This document shows, piece after piece, positions 22,859 to 34,127 of a stretch of DNA of 64,000 nt; position 1 is the stretch's first letter; each line of letters opens with the position of its first letter. The DNA comes from Monodelphis domestica. Its lineage: Eukaryota; Chordata; Mammalia; Didelphimorphia; Didelphidae. Position numbers and translations under genes: made by a program. The notes beneath the pieces were generated by a model, which saw only the letters and a list, made by a program, of their open reading frames with translations, was not told the origin of the DNA and searched no databases. The stretch covers positions 7,641,378 to 7,705,377 of the forward strand of contig NC_077235.1 of NCBI RefSeq assembly GCF_027887165.1, written 5' to 3'.

Positions 22859-23109
22859 TTAGGGCCATTTAACTCACATGAGAAGTATAAACTAGAGGCC
22901 TATTATTCTTCATTTGGTGCTCGAGGTTACTAGTGCCATTTGCCTTGACCAACTGCCTAAGTAGAAGTTCTAATAGTACACAATGAATTGAGAAGCAGAA
23001 GACTTAATCTTAACCACTGTCACCTCTGCCACAGTGCCACACTGCCTTGCAGAATTAACATTCACTCATTCCACAAGTCTATATTGAAATTTCATCTATA
23101 ACCCACATA

Positions 23110-23660
23110 AACCCATGTATCATAAACCAGTATCACCTCACATCTATCAGACCGGCAAAATGACAAATGTTGGAGAGGATGTGGTAAAGTGGGGACACTA
23201 ATACATTGTTGGTGGAACTGAGAACTGTGCCTCAACCATTTTGGAGAGCAATTTGGAATTAAGGCCAGAGAACAATAAAACTAAGTACCTAAATGTCCCA
23301 AAATATTTGTTGCAGCTCTCTTTGGGGTGGCAAAGGCCAGGAAATCCACCAATTGGGAAATGCCTAAAGAAATTGTGGTCTAGGATTCTGAAAGAATACT
23401 ACTATGCCATAAGAAAAGAGCAGATTAATTTTTAAGAAAGAACTACATGAGATAATGAAGAATGAAATGAGTAGAAGCAAGAGAATAGTAGTCAGCTACA
23501 GACTGAATATTTGAGAAATAACTTGTGAATGTTCACCTCCAGAGAATGAACTGAGAAGTCAAAACACAAAAGACATCTCTATGTACATGTCTGTTTGCCA
23601 GATGTCTTTTGTGCTGTGGGGAAGGGAGAAAGAGGCTAATAAAAATCACCCACCTTTAAA
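23110..23660 (+). mobile_element. Old L1, ORF2 C-terminus and 3'UTR
   Basis: 'tcacctcacatctatcagac', 'ggagaggatgtggtaaagt', 'cattgttggtggaactg' encode the Cys-rich C-terminus of ORF2. It is followed by 'aatactactatgccataag' (the YYCAK/I region), 'gaatgaaatgagtagaagca', and a 3'UTR with 'gggaagggagaaagaggc' and AATAAA near 23638. Heavily mutated. Confidence 0.75.
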
Positions 23661-24090
23661 GAAACAACCCGTGCATGGATTCAATGCCTTCTTTGTTTGG
23701 CACCCATCCTCAGGCCCCACGACATGTTGATAAAAGACAGCCTAGACAGAGCTATCAAGTCGATGTTTGCTCATGGCAACAGTAACAGTCCCTGCTGCTG
23801 TCCAGCAAACAGTCACTCATTCAGTAAATTTCTTCCATTACACAGACATTTTTAAAAAATTCTTTCTCAAAAGCCTCTATCTAGTGTTTGTTATTTTTCC
23901 ACACAAATGAGGCAAACATTCAAAAAGAGAATGAATTCATTAGTGAGGCTTTACTGCAATCAACTTTCCCCCTAAAAATGGTGAAAATAATCTACTGGAG
24001 TACATTGGGAAGAGGCTGTACTGGTGGCTTGGCTAGCGGTATTCTTGTTTTAGGTTTGGTGCTTGAAAAGACAAATAGACAAAACTGTCT
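23661..24090. other. No recognisable feature
   Basis: Nothing identified. Confidence 0.4.
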
Positions 24091-24091
24091 A

Positions 24092-24290
24092 GGATCATAG
24101 GATCTAGAGGGAGCTGGAACCTTAGACATCATCAAATCCAACTCCCTGGTTTACAGAAGAAGGAAGTGATCTACCCAAGGTCACTTAAGTCAGTAAGCAG
24201 AGTGAGGAACTGAACGTAGGTCTGCTTCTGCTACATCTACCACTTTTCTACTAGCCATCTTCCAAGCTAGTCCATGCTCCCATCAGCTTT
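24092..24290 (-). mobile_element. MIR-like SINE (antisense)
   Basis: 'catcaaatccaactccctgg', 'tacagaagaaggaagtgat', 'ctacccaaggtcacttaag', 'gaactgaacgtaggtctgct'. Confidence 0.65.
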
Positions 24291-24454
24291 TCTATGCACG
24301 GAATCTTATCTTATCTGGGGACACAGGATTTTATTAGCCAGGTGTGTTATTATGGGATGTGACCACTTATGAAGAGAAATGTCCATTTTCATTTAGAGAG
24401 GACGAATTGTGGACACAAAGGTTTAACTAATGTAGGCTGGAATCTACAGCCTAG

Positions 24455-24640
24455 ATTCTAGAACTCTGGATTTAGAGTAATAATTTCAACCTCAGCTTCC
24501 TTACCTGTCAGATGGGGCTGAAAATACCCATCCTGCCCTGCCTACCTAGTCTGGGTTGCTGAGCAGACGAAATGATGTAACAGCACTATGGAAACATATA
24601 AAGCAGAATATAAGGGATTAGTGGTATTTATTTAATATTA
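24455..24640 (+). mobile_element. MIR/MON1 3' half
   Basis: 'cctcagcttccttacctgtc', then 'gcctacctagtctgggttg' and an 'acagcactatggaaacatat' tail with ATT-rich end. Confidence 0.55.
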
Positions 24641-25090
24641 TTAAGTCTTTCTTGCTTTAAGGAAACTAACACCACATTGAAAACTCCAAAAGCAGTTCTT
24701 CTATTAGACGTAGGGATTTTGAAACCTTTCTGTTGAGGAAAAACCAGCCTGAATTTCAGTGTTGTCAACATGTGGCCCAAGAAGGAAGTGAGGACAATGT
24801 GTGGAAGGACCACAGGAGACGAGTCTATTGTACTTGGCAGGCTATAGAGTAGAAGTAGCTTGGTCAGGGGCATTTCAAGCTCCCTGAGATCTAGCTTCAC
24901 TCTTTACTTAATAGTCAAGTGAACAGAAGCAACAAACACACATCATCCATTAGAAACAGGAAAAATGGACCAAGCTGACTCCATTGCAACCCCACAATGA
25001 ATGACTCAGCTTAAAGACCCCAGTGAACAAATGCCAGCATCATCGGGCAATGAGAAACCCGAAAGCGCATCACTAGGAGTGTTAGAAGGA
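24641..25090. other. No recognisable feature
   Basis: A 90-codon minus frame (24628-24900) has no known motif. Nothing else seen. Confidence 0.4.
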
Positions 25091-25094
25091 AAGG

Positions 25095-25265
25095 CAGCAC
25101 AGTAGAGTAGTTCTGAGGACAGGTTTGGAATTGGGAGTACTTTGGTTCAACTTCCCTTATACTTACTAACGGTGTGACCATGGACGCTTAACTTCATAGC
25201 TAAGCCCATGACAACTTAAAAAGACTTCTCTAAGCTATAGATGGATTGTCATGCATCAGGGGAGG
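25095..25265 (+). mobile_element. tRNA-derived SINE, diverged
   Basis: 'ggcagcacagtagagtag', 'tttggttcaacttccc', 'ggtgtgaccatggacgctta': head and core of a CORE-SINE. Confidence 0.55.
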
Positions 25266-25361
25266 AGGTTTTCATGTGGATTAAAGCATATTTGGACATA
25301 TGATTTAAGGGAAATGAAGGTTAGATGGATATTTGGAAAGAAATAAAGTGACTGAATTTGT

Positions 25362-25612
25362 AGTGGCATCTAGGTGGCACAGTGGATAGAGTGCTAGGCC
25401 TGGAGTCAGGAAGATTTATTTTCCTGAGTTCAAATCTGGCCTCAGACACTGGCTGTGTGACCTTGGGTAAGTCACTTTACCCTACCTCAGTTACTTATTT
25501 ATAAAATGAGCTAGAGAAGGAAATGGCAAATCACTCCAGTATCCTTGCCAAGAAAACTCCAAATGGAGTCACAAAGAGTTGGTCATGACTGAAAGTCGAC
25601 TGAACTAGCTCT
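25362..25612 (+). mobile_element. MAR1-type CORE-SINE, full length
   Basis: 'ggcatctaggtggcacag', 'tggatagagtgctaggcctg', 'gagttcaaatctggcctcag', 'gagaaggaaatggcaaatca', and RTE-like end 'gtcatgactgaaagtcgact'. Confidence 0.9.
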
Positions 25613-25998
25613 TTAACTACTATCTTTCAAATCTGAACCCTCTCAAGAGCCTCATCTACCGTTCACCAGAGGAGATTTTTACTCCTGCCAGGAGGTGAGA
25701 ATGGGTCTGGCTCATTCTGTTCCCTTAAAATAAGGGTAGTAGGCTAGGATTATATCTATCTGCTACTCTAGAACTATTGTAGGTCCAGGGAAACTTGAGA
25801 TTCCAGCTGGACTCTTGGTAACTATGTCTTAACAGAGGAGTGAGTGCTCTCTCTAAGCTTCCTTCCCACCAAATGACAGTTACAGAAGATCATCATGTAT
25901 AATGAAAAGGAAATGAATGGAAAATTTTATAAGCTGATTGCAAACAGAAGTCAGCATCTCCAGACACATGGAAAATGAACTCTTTTGCTAGGTATGGA
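25613..25998. other. No recognisable feature
   Basis: Nothing identified before the GA tract. Confidence 0.4.
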
Positions 25999-25999
25999 T

Positions 26000-26030
26000 A
26001 AGAGAGAGGGAGAGGAAGAGGGAGAGAGAG

Positions 26031-26071
<41 letters not shown>

Positions 26072-26118
26072 AAGAGAGTTAGAGAGAGAGAGAGAGAGAG
26101 GGAGAAAGAGAGAGAGTT

Positions 26119-26149
<31 letters not shown>

Positions 26150-26166
26150 TGGAGGGAGGGAGAGAG
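26000..26166 (+). repeat. (GA)n purine tract
   Basis: About 165 bp of nearly pure purine on +, GA dinucleotides with GGA/GAAA interruptions. Confidence 0.97.
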
Positions 26167-26285
26167 CATGTCCTAGATAGCACCCAAGAGGCAATTTCTG
26201 AGGGTCTACAGGAAGGCAAGCTGGATATTGGGCCATCATTGGGGGGCCATTGCCTCTGAATGTTGCCCTTTTTGTGGGGTTTCTA

Positions 26286-26378
26286 TCTCTCTCCCCCTCC
26301 CTCCCTCTTTTTTCCCCTCCTCTGTCTCTCTCTCTCCCCAGCTCTGTCTCTCTCTCTTCTCTTTCTCCCTCCCTCCCC
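26286..26378 (+). repeat. (CT)n-rich pyrimidine tract
   Basis: Imperfect CT/CCT tract 120 bp after the GA tract. The two are complementary in composition and could pair as an imperfect hairpin or recombine. Confidence 0.9.
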
Positions 26379-26711
26379 CCTCCCCAAGGACATCTCCACA
26401 GAGAACCTGCAAACTTTTGTGTTCTCTCTGAAGTTAGAAGTGGAAAGGCCAGAATGTCTTCTCTTCCAAGTTATCAGCAATTCCATTCCTGACACTGGCC
26501 TGGAGTGTCATTTAATGACTTTCTCCACCGAGTAGGGCCTTATACAAATGCTACGCTTGAGCCTGAGATAAAAATGATCTTATTCTCTGCTTTAACAATT
26601 TCTATCTCCGCCTATGCCTACATCTTTGTTCCTGAAAAATCTGGTTTTAACATGATCTGTAATGTTCTTCTTTACATCTTTACCCTTTTGACCATTTGCA
26701 TTGTCATGTGT

Positions 26712-26880
26712 GTCCCAGGGGAGCACTGGGCTAGGAGTTGGAAGCCCTGGGTTCGAGTTTGAGCTCAGTCACTGTGTGACCAAGAGTAAGTCACAACCTG
26801 GAAGAGTTGTTTTCTCATCTGTCAGAGAGGGAAGAGAAGAGCTGTACTGCCTACTTTATAGGTTGCAATGAAGATTACAG
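26712..26880 (+). mobile_element. MIR-like SINE
   Basis: 'ggagcactgggctaggagtt', 'ggaagccctgggttcgagtt', 'cactgtgtgaccaagagtaa', then core and short tail. Confidence 0.7.
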
Positions 26881-26883
26881 AAT

Positions 26884-27420
26884 CTCCCAGAATTCTAGAC
26901 TTAGAAAGGATCTCAGAGGCCATTCCACTACTGGAAAAGAATTCCTAGTGCAATCTTTGCAATAGTTTGAGAAGTGGCCCCTAGCCTCTACCTGAAGACT
27001 TCTAAAGAAGGAAATCCATTATCTCCCAAGGCAGTCTACTACACAGTTAAATGGCTCTCCTTGTTAGGAAATGGCTTTTTCATCAAGCCTAAAGGGTACT
27101 TCTTTGCAACTCCTCCTTTTTCCTGGTTCTCCCCTCTGGAGCCAAGCAGAAACACTTTCTGCCCTCTTTCACCCAATAGCTCTTCAGATACTTGAAGTTA
27201 GCTCTCATGCCATCCCTGAGTTTTCTCTTCTGCTTTCTGGGCTAGTCTCCATATCTCCTCAGTTTGTACTCATATAGACTTAAGGTCCTTTAGCAGGCTG
27301 GCTGCCCTCCTCTGGACCCTCTCTAGCTTCAGCTCATGGATGTTCCTCTGAACTCTGGTGTGAAGACCTGAACCCAATACTCCATATGCTTCCTTACTCA
27401 TGGAAGTGACGTCCCTCGTT
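26884..27420 (-). mobile_element. CR1/L3-type LINE 3' region (antisense)
   Basis: Antisense of a CR1-like end. The 3' end is seen as 'gaattctagacttagaaagg...ctcagaggccattcc', then 'atcccaaggc'-type repeats. 'ctgccctcctctggaccctc' and 'gaacccaatactccatatg' are antisense to the 'LEYGVQ(F)W' C-terminus of ORF2. Very old and non-coding. Confidence 0.65.
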
Positions 27421-27975
27421 GCAGCCAGAGAGAGCTTTAGCTATCTGCAGAATGCTTCGGGGCTGGTAGGCAGAGTGCTTTTCTCCCATGCCCAAATGTC
27501 CTCAATCCTCCTGAACTGAAAAGAATTGTTTGCTTCAGCTTTGGAGCTCTGAGTTTCCATTTATCCTGGCTACCAGTTAAGCGATAGGGGAAGAAGGAAG
27601 AAGAGTTGGCAGGCCTTCTGTTTTTCAAGCAGGAATATAAAGGGCAGAAAGACTTGAACCTCTTATTGTTGCAGCTGCTTCTGACATGGTGGGCTCCCTG
27701 CCACTTGGTAAGAAATTATGCAATAATTCTCTTCAGAGTTCCCAGAGTCTCTATGCAAAACAGCCTGACCCAGACACTGGGCTGCAATGCAACTTATTTA
27801 TGCTGATGACCTCTATTGACTTAAAAATCACCAGAGCCATTCCTGGCCACCTACCAAAATGCTCATTTTTCACTCTCATCTTCGTCTAAGGTAAATGAAG
27901 TATTTTATACCTATGATCACATTTGATGGCTTCACCAACATCCTTTTCGGATGTCTTCTCATGGAGGAGGCAACT
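27421..27975. other. No recognisable feature
   Basis: Nothing identified. Confidence 0.4.
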
Positions 27976-28445
27976 CTGCTTTTTTAAAAATTCAATTTTA
28001 TTTTCAGTTTTGAGTGATCTCCCTCCTCCCTTTGCTCCATCCATTGAGAAGACAAGGAAAACAAAACCCATTACAATTATGTGTAGTTTTGCAAAATACA
28101 TTTCTGCATTAGCCATATCCAAATAAAACAAAGAAGAAAGAGGAAAATGTATGCTCAAATGTGCACTCTGAGTGCATCAAAGAAATCAAAACTATCAATA
28201 AGCAGATAGAGACCTGCAGTTTGATAGCATCTTTAATTATGAGTGAGTCCTGGAGTTGTGGACAGTCATGGTATTGATGAGTGCGAAGTCTTTAGTTGCT
28301 CTTTAAGAATTTTTTGTTATTGCCTAAATTGCTCTCTTGGTTATGCTCACCACATTTTGCATCAGTTCACAGAAGTCTTCCCAGGGTTTTCTGAAACCAA
28401 TCTTTTCATTGTACCTTACAAAGCCAATATCTATAAGATGCCACC
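27976..28445 (-). mobile_element. L1 3'UTR and ORF2 end (antisense)
   Basis: Poly-T-like start 'gcttttttaaaaattcaatt', 'ccattgagaagacaagga', 'aaacccattacaattatg', 'atctttaattatgagtgag' and 'ttttgcatcagttcacagaa' form the 3'UTR type of an older marsupial L1 subfamily, different from the L1s at 29 and 38 kb. Confidence 0.65.
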
Positions 28446-28796
28446 AAAATCAGCTCTCTTTCCTCTGTGCCACACTGTCTTTGTATGTGGTTGGCACGTA
28501 AGAGCCATTTACTGGATTAGATAGTACACAAGGTCCCCCGACTGGTGGGCCCCAGAGCTACAACTGAAACCCAAGTCTTCTGCTGTATCCACTGCCTTTA
28601 CCTGTGCTGCCTCTGAATGTAAAGATTCACCATTTGAGGGATTGCATATTCCCAATGAATTCCAACAACACAAGCTGAATTAAGTTGCTTGCCAAGGCCT
28701 CATTGTCCCCCTCCCTCCTGACAAGTCTGCTCTCCACCAGGGCCTTGGTGTCTTAGAAAAGGGAATATTAACAGTCCTACTGGTTGGGCCACAAAC
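28446..28796. other. No recognisable feature
   Basis: Nothing identified. Confidence 0.4.
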
Positions 28797-28975
28797 AGAA
28801 GCTAAGGATCCTAGAACTAAAGCTGGAGATGACATCTTCTAGGCCAATCTCCTCATTAAATAGAGGAAGAGATTAGGACCCAGAAAGAGATAATAAATTG
28901 CCAAAGGCCAGTCAGGTAGTAAGTGGCCATGACAGCATTTAAATTCAGGACCTTTGATTCTAAACGAACTTCCTA
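28797..28975 (-). mobile_element. MIR-like SINE (antisense)
   Basis: 'aactaaagctggagatgaca', 'aatctcctcattaaatagag', 'gaagagattaggacccagaa', 'catttaaattcaggaccttt'. Confidence 0.65.
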
Positions 28976-29004
28976 AATTCTCCGTTATTGAAGATGGCAA
29001 TACA

Positions 29005-29184
29005 ATCCTCCCAGTCCCCCAGGCATCTAGAAGTCACCCTGTATTCCCCACTGTTCTAAGCACCAGGTATAGAAAAACTAAACTAAAAATAAGCTTTGCC
29101 CTCAAAGAACTTACTGCTTCTGAAAGAACACAATGCTTACACAGCTAAGTAGACATACATACAAACATACTAATTTGTTTTTAT
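29005..29184 (+). repeat. Old dispersed repeat, left part; target of the 29-kb L1
   Basis: Matches the 5' part of the repeat at 31800 ('ctaagcaccaggtatag', 'gccctcaaagaacttactgc'). It is interrupted by an antisense L1 and resumes at 31190. The last 14 bp (29171-29184, TAATTTGTTTTTAT) recur at 31190-31203 as the L1's target duplication. Confidence 0.6.
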
Positions 29185-31189
29185 TTTTTTAATTGAAAAA
29201 ATTTATTTAATTAATTAATTTAGAATATTTTCCTCTGGTTACATGATTCATGTTCTTTCCCTCTCCTCCTACACCCATAGCTGATGAGCAATTCCACTGG
29301 CTTATACATGTATCATTGTTCAAAACCTATTTTCATATTATTAATATTTGCACTAGAGTCTACATCCCCAGTCATAGCCCCACCGACCCATGTGATCAAG
29401 CAGTTGCTTTTCTTCTGTGTTTCCTCTCCCACAGTTCTTCCTCTGGATGTGGATAGCATCTTTCTCATAAGTAACTCAGAGTTTTCCTGGATCATTGAAT
29501 TGCTGCTAGTAGAGAAGTCCACTACATTTGATTGTTCCACAGTGTATCCGTCTCTGTGTATAATTTTCTCCTGGTTCTGCTCCTTTCAGCTGCATCAATT
29601 CCTGGAGGTTGTTCCAGTCTCCATGGAATTCCTCCACTTTATTATTCCTTTGAGCACAATAGTATTCCATCACCAACAGATACCACAATGTGTTCAGCCA
29701 TTCCCCAATTGAAGGGCATCCCCTCATTTTCCAATTTTTTTTGCCACCACAAAGAGAGCAGCTATGAATATTCTTGTACAGGTCTTTCCCCTAATTATCT
29801 CTTTGGGGAACAGACCCAGCAGTGCTACGGCTGCAGGGCAGACAGACTTTTAGCGCCCTTTGGCCATAGTTCCAAATTGCCTTCTAGAATGGTTGAATCA
29901 ATTCACAGTTCCACCAGCAGTGCATAAATGTCCCAATTTTGCCACATCCCCTCCAACATTTATTACTTTCCTTTGCTGTTATGTTAGCTATTCTGCTAGG
30001 TGTGAGGTGGTACCCCAGAGTTGCTTTGATTTGCATTTCTCTAATTATAAGAGATTTAGAATATTTTTCCATGTGCTTATTGATAGTTTTTATTTCTTTG
30101 ACTGATATTTGCCTATTCATGTCCCTTGCCCATTTATAAATTGGAGAATGACTTGATTTTTTGTACAACTGATTTAGCTCCTTATATATCTGAATAATTA
30201 GACCTCTGTCAGAGGTTTTTGTTAAAATCTCCCCCCAATTTGTTGTTTCCCTTCTAATTTTGGTTGCATTGGTTTTGTTTGTACAACCCCTTTTTAATTT
30301 AATATAATAAAATTATCTATTTTGCATTTTGTAATTTTTCTGACTTGCTTGGTCTTAAAATCTTTCCCTTTCCAAAGATCTGACAAGTATACTTATCTGT
30401 GTTCACCTAATTTACTTATAGTTTCCTTCTTTATATTCAAGTCATTCACCCATTCTGAATTTATCTTTGTATAGGGTGTGAGATGGTGATCTAAACCCAA
30501 TCTCTCTCATACTGTTTTCCAATTTTCCCAGCAGTTTTTGTCAAATAGTGAAATCTGGGATCTTTGGGTTTATCATAGACTATCTTGCTGAGGTCACTTA
30601 CCTCAAGTCTATTCCATGATCCTCCCTTCTGCCTCTTAGCCAGTACCATATTGTTTTGATGACCACTGCTATGTAATATAGTTTGAGATCTGGGACTGCA
30701 AGGCCACCTTCCTTTGAATTTTTTTCATTATTTCCCTTGATATTCTTGATTTTAATTTTTTCTAATTCAGTAAAAAAGTTTCTTGGTAGTTTGATAGGTA
30801 TGACACTGAATAAGTAAATTAACTTGGGTAGGACTGTTACTGTTACTTTAATTATGTTAGCTCATCCTACGCATGAGCAATCAATGTTTTGTTCCAATTG
30901 TTTAGATCTAGTTTTAATTGTGTGGAGAGTGTTTTGTAGTTGTGTTCATATAGTTTCTGTGTTTGTCTTGGCAGATAGATTCCCAAGTATTTTATATTGT
31001 CTAGGGTGATTTTAAATGGAATTTCTCTTTCTAATTCTTTCTGCTGAAATGGGTTGGAGATATATAGAAATGCTGATGACTTATGTGGGTTTATTTTGTA
31101 TCCTGCAACTTTGCTAAAGTTGTTGATTATTTTCACTAGTTTTTTAGTGGATTCTTTAAGTAGACCATCATATCATCCTCAAATAATGA
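29185..31189 (-). mobile_element. 5'-truncated L1 (antisense), young to middle-aged
   Basis: About 2.0 kb of the same L1 type as the 38-kb element. From high to low coordinates on the minus strand: RT catalytic region near 31160-31189 ('[11 protein letters not shown]'), '[23 protein letters not shown]' with a tail at 30867-31136, the C-terminal 'CWRGCGKIGT' and 'YYCAQRNNK' regions (about 29500-29960), then a 3'UTR and an A-rich end at 29185-29220. A perfect 14-bp target duplication flanks it. Several frameshifts and stops. Confidence 0.92.
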
Positions 31190-31565
31190 TAATTTGTTTT
31201 TATAAGGTAAATTGCATATATATAAATTTATACTTATATAGACATATATGATTATTAAAAAAAGAGAAAGAGTACTAACACATGGGGAGATCAGGAAAGA
31301 CAACAGCTCCTTAGAGGTGGCATTCAAGCTGAGCTTCAGAAGGAAGCCAGAGTTTCCAGATAAAGATGAGGAGTGAGTGCATGCCAGGCACAGGGCACAG
31401 CCTCTGTGAAGGCAAAGAAGTGGGAAATGGAATGTTGTGGTTACGAGAAAAGAAAGTAGGCCAATTTGGTTGGAATGCAGAGTACATAAAGGGAAGCTAT
31501 ATGTAATAAATATGAAAAGGTAAGTAGGAAGCAAATTATGAAGGGCTTTAAATGCCAAGCCAAGG
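31190..31565 (+). repeat. Old dispersed repeat, right part
   Basis: Continues the element of 29005-29184: 'gaggtggcattcaagctgag', 'aggaagccagagtttccaga', ending 'gaagggctttaaatgcca'. Family not identified. Confidence 0.55.
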
Positions 31566-31587
31566 ACTTAAAAAACTGTAAACCCCA

Positions 31588-31792
31588 GGGGGGCATCTAG
31601 GTAGCTCAGTGGATTGACAGCCAGGCCTGGAGACTAGAGGTCCTGGGTTCAAATCTGGCCTCAGACACTTCCTAGCTGTGTGACCCTGGGCAAGTCACTT
31701 GACTTCCATTGCTTAGCCCTTACCACTCTTTTACCTTTGAGCCAATATACAGTATTGACTCCAAGACAGAAGGTGAGGGGTTTTTAAAAAAA
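31588..31792 (+). mobile_element. WSINE-type SINE, full length
   Basis: 'ggggcatctaggtagctcag', 'gggttcaaatctggcctcag', 'gcaagtcacttgacttcc', 'gccaatatacagtattgact' and poly(A)-like end. Confidence 0.92.
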
Positions 31793-31799
31793 AATTATA

Positions 31800-32155
31800 A
31801 ATCCTAAAGTCAGTCAGTCAACAAATATTTATGAAGCCCCTAATATATACCAGGCAAGCACTGTACTAAACAATGGGGACAAAAGAGAGGTAAAAGACAG
31901 TCCCTGATCTAAAGGAGCTCACTGTCTAATGGGAGAGACAATGTGCAAACAAGCTATAGACAGGGTAAACTGGAATGAATGAACAGAAGGAAGTTATTGG
32001 AATTAAGGGGGATGGGGAGAGGCTTCTTATAGAAGGTAGTCTTTTAGTTAAGATTTGGAGGAAGCCAAGAAAGTCAGAAGTCAAAGATAAGAAGGAAGAA
32101 GATTCCAATTAATGACTTCAATAAATTCAAAGAATGTGAGTTAGTTAGGGTAGAT
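31800..32155 (+). repeat. Second copy of the old dispersed repeat
   Basis: 'gtcaacaaatatttatgaag', 'taccaggcaagcactgtact', 'aaagacagtccctgatctaa', 'atgggagagacaatgtgc', 'gggagaggcttcttatagaa'. A second copy beside the one ended at 31565, with a SINE between. Confidence 0.55.
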
Positions 32156-32304
32156 GAACAACAAAGAGAATAGACTCAAAGTAGCATTAGCAAAGCAAAT
32201 CAGAAAGACAAAGTACTAACTTAAAATACATAAAGGGCTAAAAATTGATAGAAAAAAAGAAATAAATCAAGAAGGACCTACATCTTAGTGTGTTTAATAA
32301 GTTT

Positions 32305-32376
32305 AAGACACAGCTAGGTGGTACAATGGATGAAGCACTGCTCAGAAAAGTATGAGTTTGAATCTAGGACAAATTG
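32305..32376 (+). mobile_element. SINE head fragment
   Basis: 'agctaggtggtacaatggat' and 'tatgagtttgaatctaggac', cut off by the GT repeat. Confidence 0.55.
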
Positions 32377-32388
32377 GGGTGGGAGTAG

Positions 32389-32390
<2 letters not shown>

Positions 32391-32439
<49 letters not shown>

Positions 32440-32449
32440 TGCGTGCGTT
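32391..32449 (+). repeat. (GT)n / (GCGT)n microsatellite
   Basis: About 20 GT units followed by GTGCGTGCGTGCGT; a Z-DNA-prone tract. Confidence 0.97.
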
Positions 32450-32827
32450 GAAACCTTATTCTTTGGCTGAATTTAAGCCTAGGATTAGAGAAGTGCAATC
32501 CTTTCAGTCACTGAACGGCAGAGGATGAAACTTTTTACAAAGCTCAAAAACAGACTAGAGCGGTGTATGGAAGAAGATAGTAGTCATGTTGATTGTAGTC
32601 AATGCATCAACCTTTAAAAAGTTAATTAACTCTTCAAAAGTCACTTTTATAACTTTGCTGTATTTACATCTTAAAACTTACTAGAGCTTAAAAACACAAA
32701 AAGACATTTCAGATACCCGATAAAATGCACCCCACAAGTATTCAACTGAGGTCCAGCAAGAGGGTTGTTTATTACATGGGCTAAAATCTGACCCCAGGCC
32801 TAATTTATTCAAGGAATATTTGCTATA

Positions 32828-33790
32828 ATATGGCACCTTATTTTCTTTTTTCTTTTTCCATTTTCTTTTTTCAATAAACAAAAGCAAATTTTCTTCCCTC
32901 CCACTCCTACCTCCTCCCCCAACTGGGAAAGAAACAAAAGCAAAATGTGTCCCTCAGTGTTGTTGTGAAGATCAAATGAGATAATATTTGGAAAAGTGTT
33001 TAATACAGTGGCTGGCACATAGCAAACACTTAATAAATGCCTATAAAATGCCAAGTCAAAACAAGCCAAATTCCTACACTGCCTATGTTCCAAAAATACT
33101 TCTCGGTCTGCACGGTGAGTCAATCAGGTCTCTGTCAAAATATGGGTAACAAGCTTGATCACTCTTCCTGTCGAGTTGGGATCAGTTGTTTTTAATTTGT
33201 TCAAAGTTGTTCCTCTTTACAATGCAGTTGTTATTATAGAAGTTGTTCCCAATATTCTTGTTTATTTCAGTTTGCATCAATTCATATGTTCTTAACTTTC
33301 TCTGAAACCATCCCCTTCTCTTTTCTTACAGGACAATAGTATCCCATCACTTTCAGATACCATAACTTGTTTAGCCATTCCCCAGTTGGTGGGTATCCCC
33401 TCAGTTTCCAATTCTGTCACCACAAAAAAACTGCTGCTAGAAATGGTTTTGTTCATATGGATCTTTTCTGTCTTCCTTTGATCTCTTTGGGGTATAGGCC
33501 TGGTGGTGGTATTGCTGGGTTAAAGGGCCGGAGTAGGGTTAGTCATATTTTGGATATAGTCCCAGAAGGCTTTCCTTGAAGGGTGAACTAATTTACAGCA
33601 CCACAAAGAATTCACTCATGTGTACTGTCTTCCTAAAGCCCCGCCAAACTGTCATTTTCCCTTTTTGTCAACTACTAGTTGGATGATTGTGAGGTGGGAC
33701 TTCAGCACGTTTTCACATGACTGTTCAACTATATTTTTCATACAACTGTGTTTCTGGTCTACCTTTCTTGACTAGTTCAGACAAAAGTGA
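32828..33790 (-). mobile_element. Old L1 3'UTR and ORF2 C-terminus (antisense), SINE-interrupted
   Basis: 'tcaataaacaaaagcaaatt' and 'tcttccctcccactcctacc' are the antisense 3'UTR. 33327-33400 ('aatagtatcccatcacttt', 'ttagccattccccagttggt') and 33425-33600 are antisense to the ORF2 C-terminus. A SINE tail sits in it at 32952-33048. Confidence 0.75.
32952..33048 (+). mobile_element. MON1/MIR 3' tail
   Basis: 'gttgttgtgaagatcaaatg', 'gtggctggcacatagcaaac', 'acttaataaatgcctat'. Confidence 0.65.
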
Positions 33791-34127
33791 GCCTTAAGTA
33801 TCATCTGCTCCCCCAAACTCTTCTTCCTTCAACTAGAGAAAACCCTGATCAGAAGAGATACTTTCCCCAGTCCTTATTCTCTTTCCCCTCTGCATTCCTT
33901 TGCCATCTCTTTCTTTTTCCTTTTAGATCATTGAAATTAATAAAATTTCTCCTTAGGTCCTCTCTTTTATTTGATTCTATGACCACTAGTGACATGTGGG
34001 TTCTGGGGTGACACAGATATCATTTCCATCTTCCTATCACACTGTAAAAACTTCAATCAAAAGCAGTTAAGCTAATTAATATGAATTTCTCAGTGACTTA
34101 GTGAGTAGTACTTCATGACTTTCTCCA
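33791..34127. other. No recognisable feature
   Basis: Nothing identified. Confidence 0.4.

Noticed and set aside
29284-29927. Plus-strand frames of 131-142 codons
   Set aside because: They are antisense shadows of the minus-strand L1 at 29185-31189.
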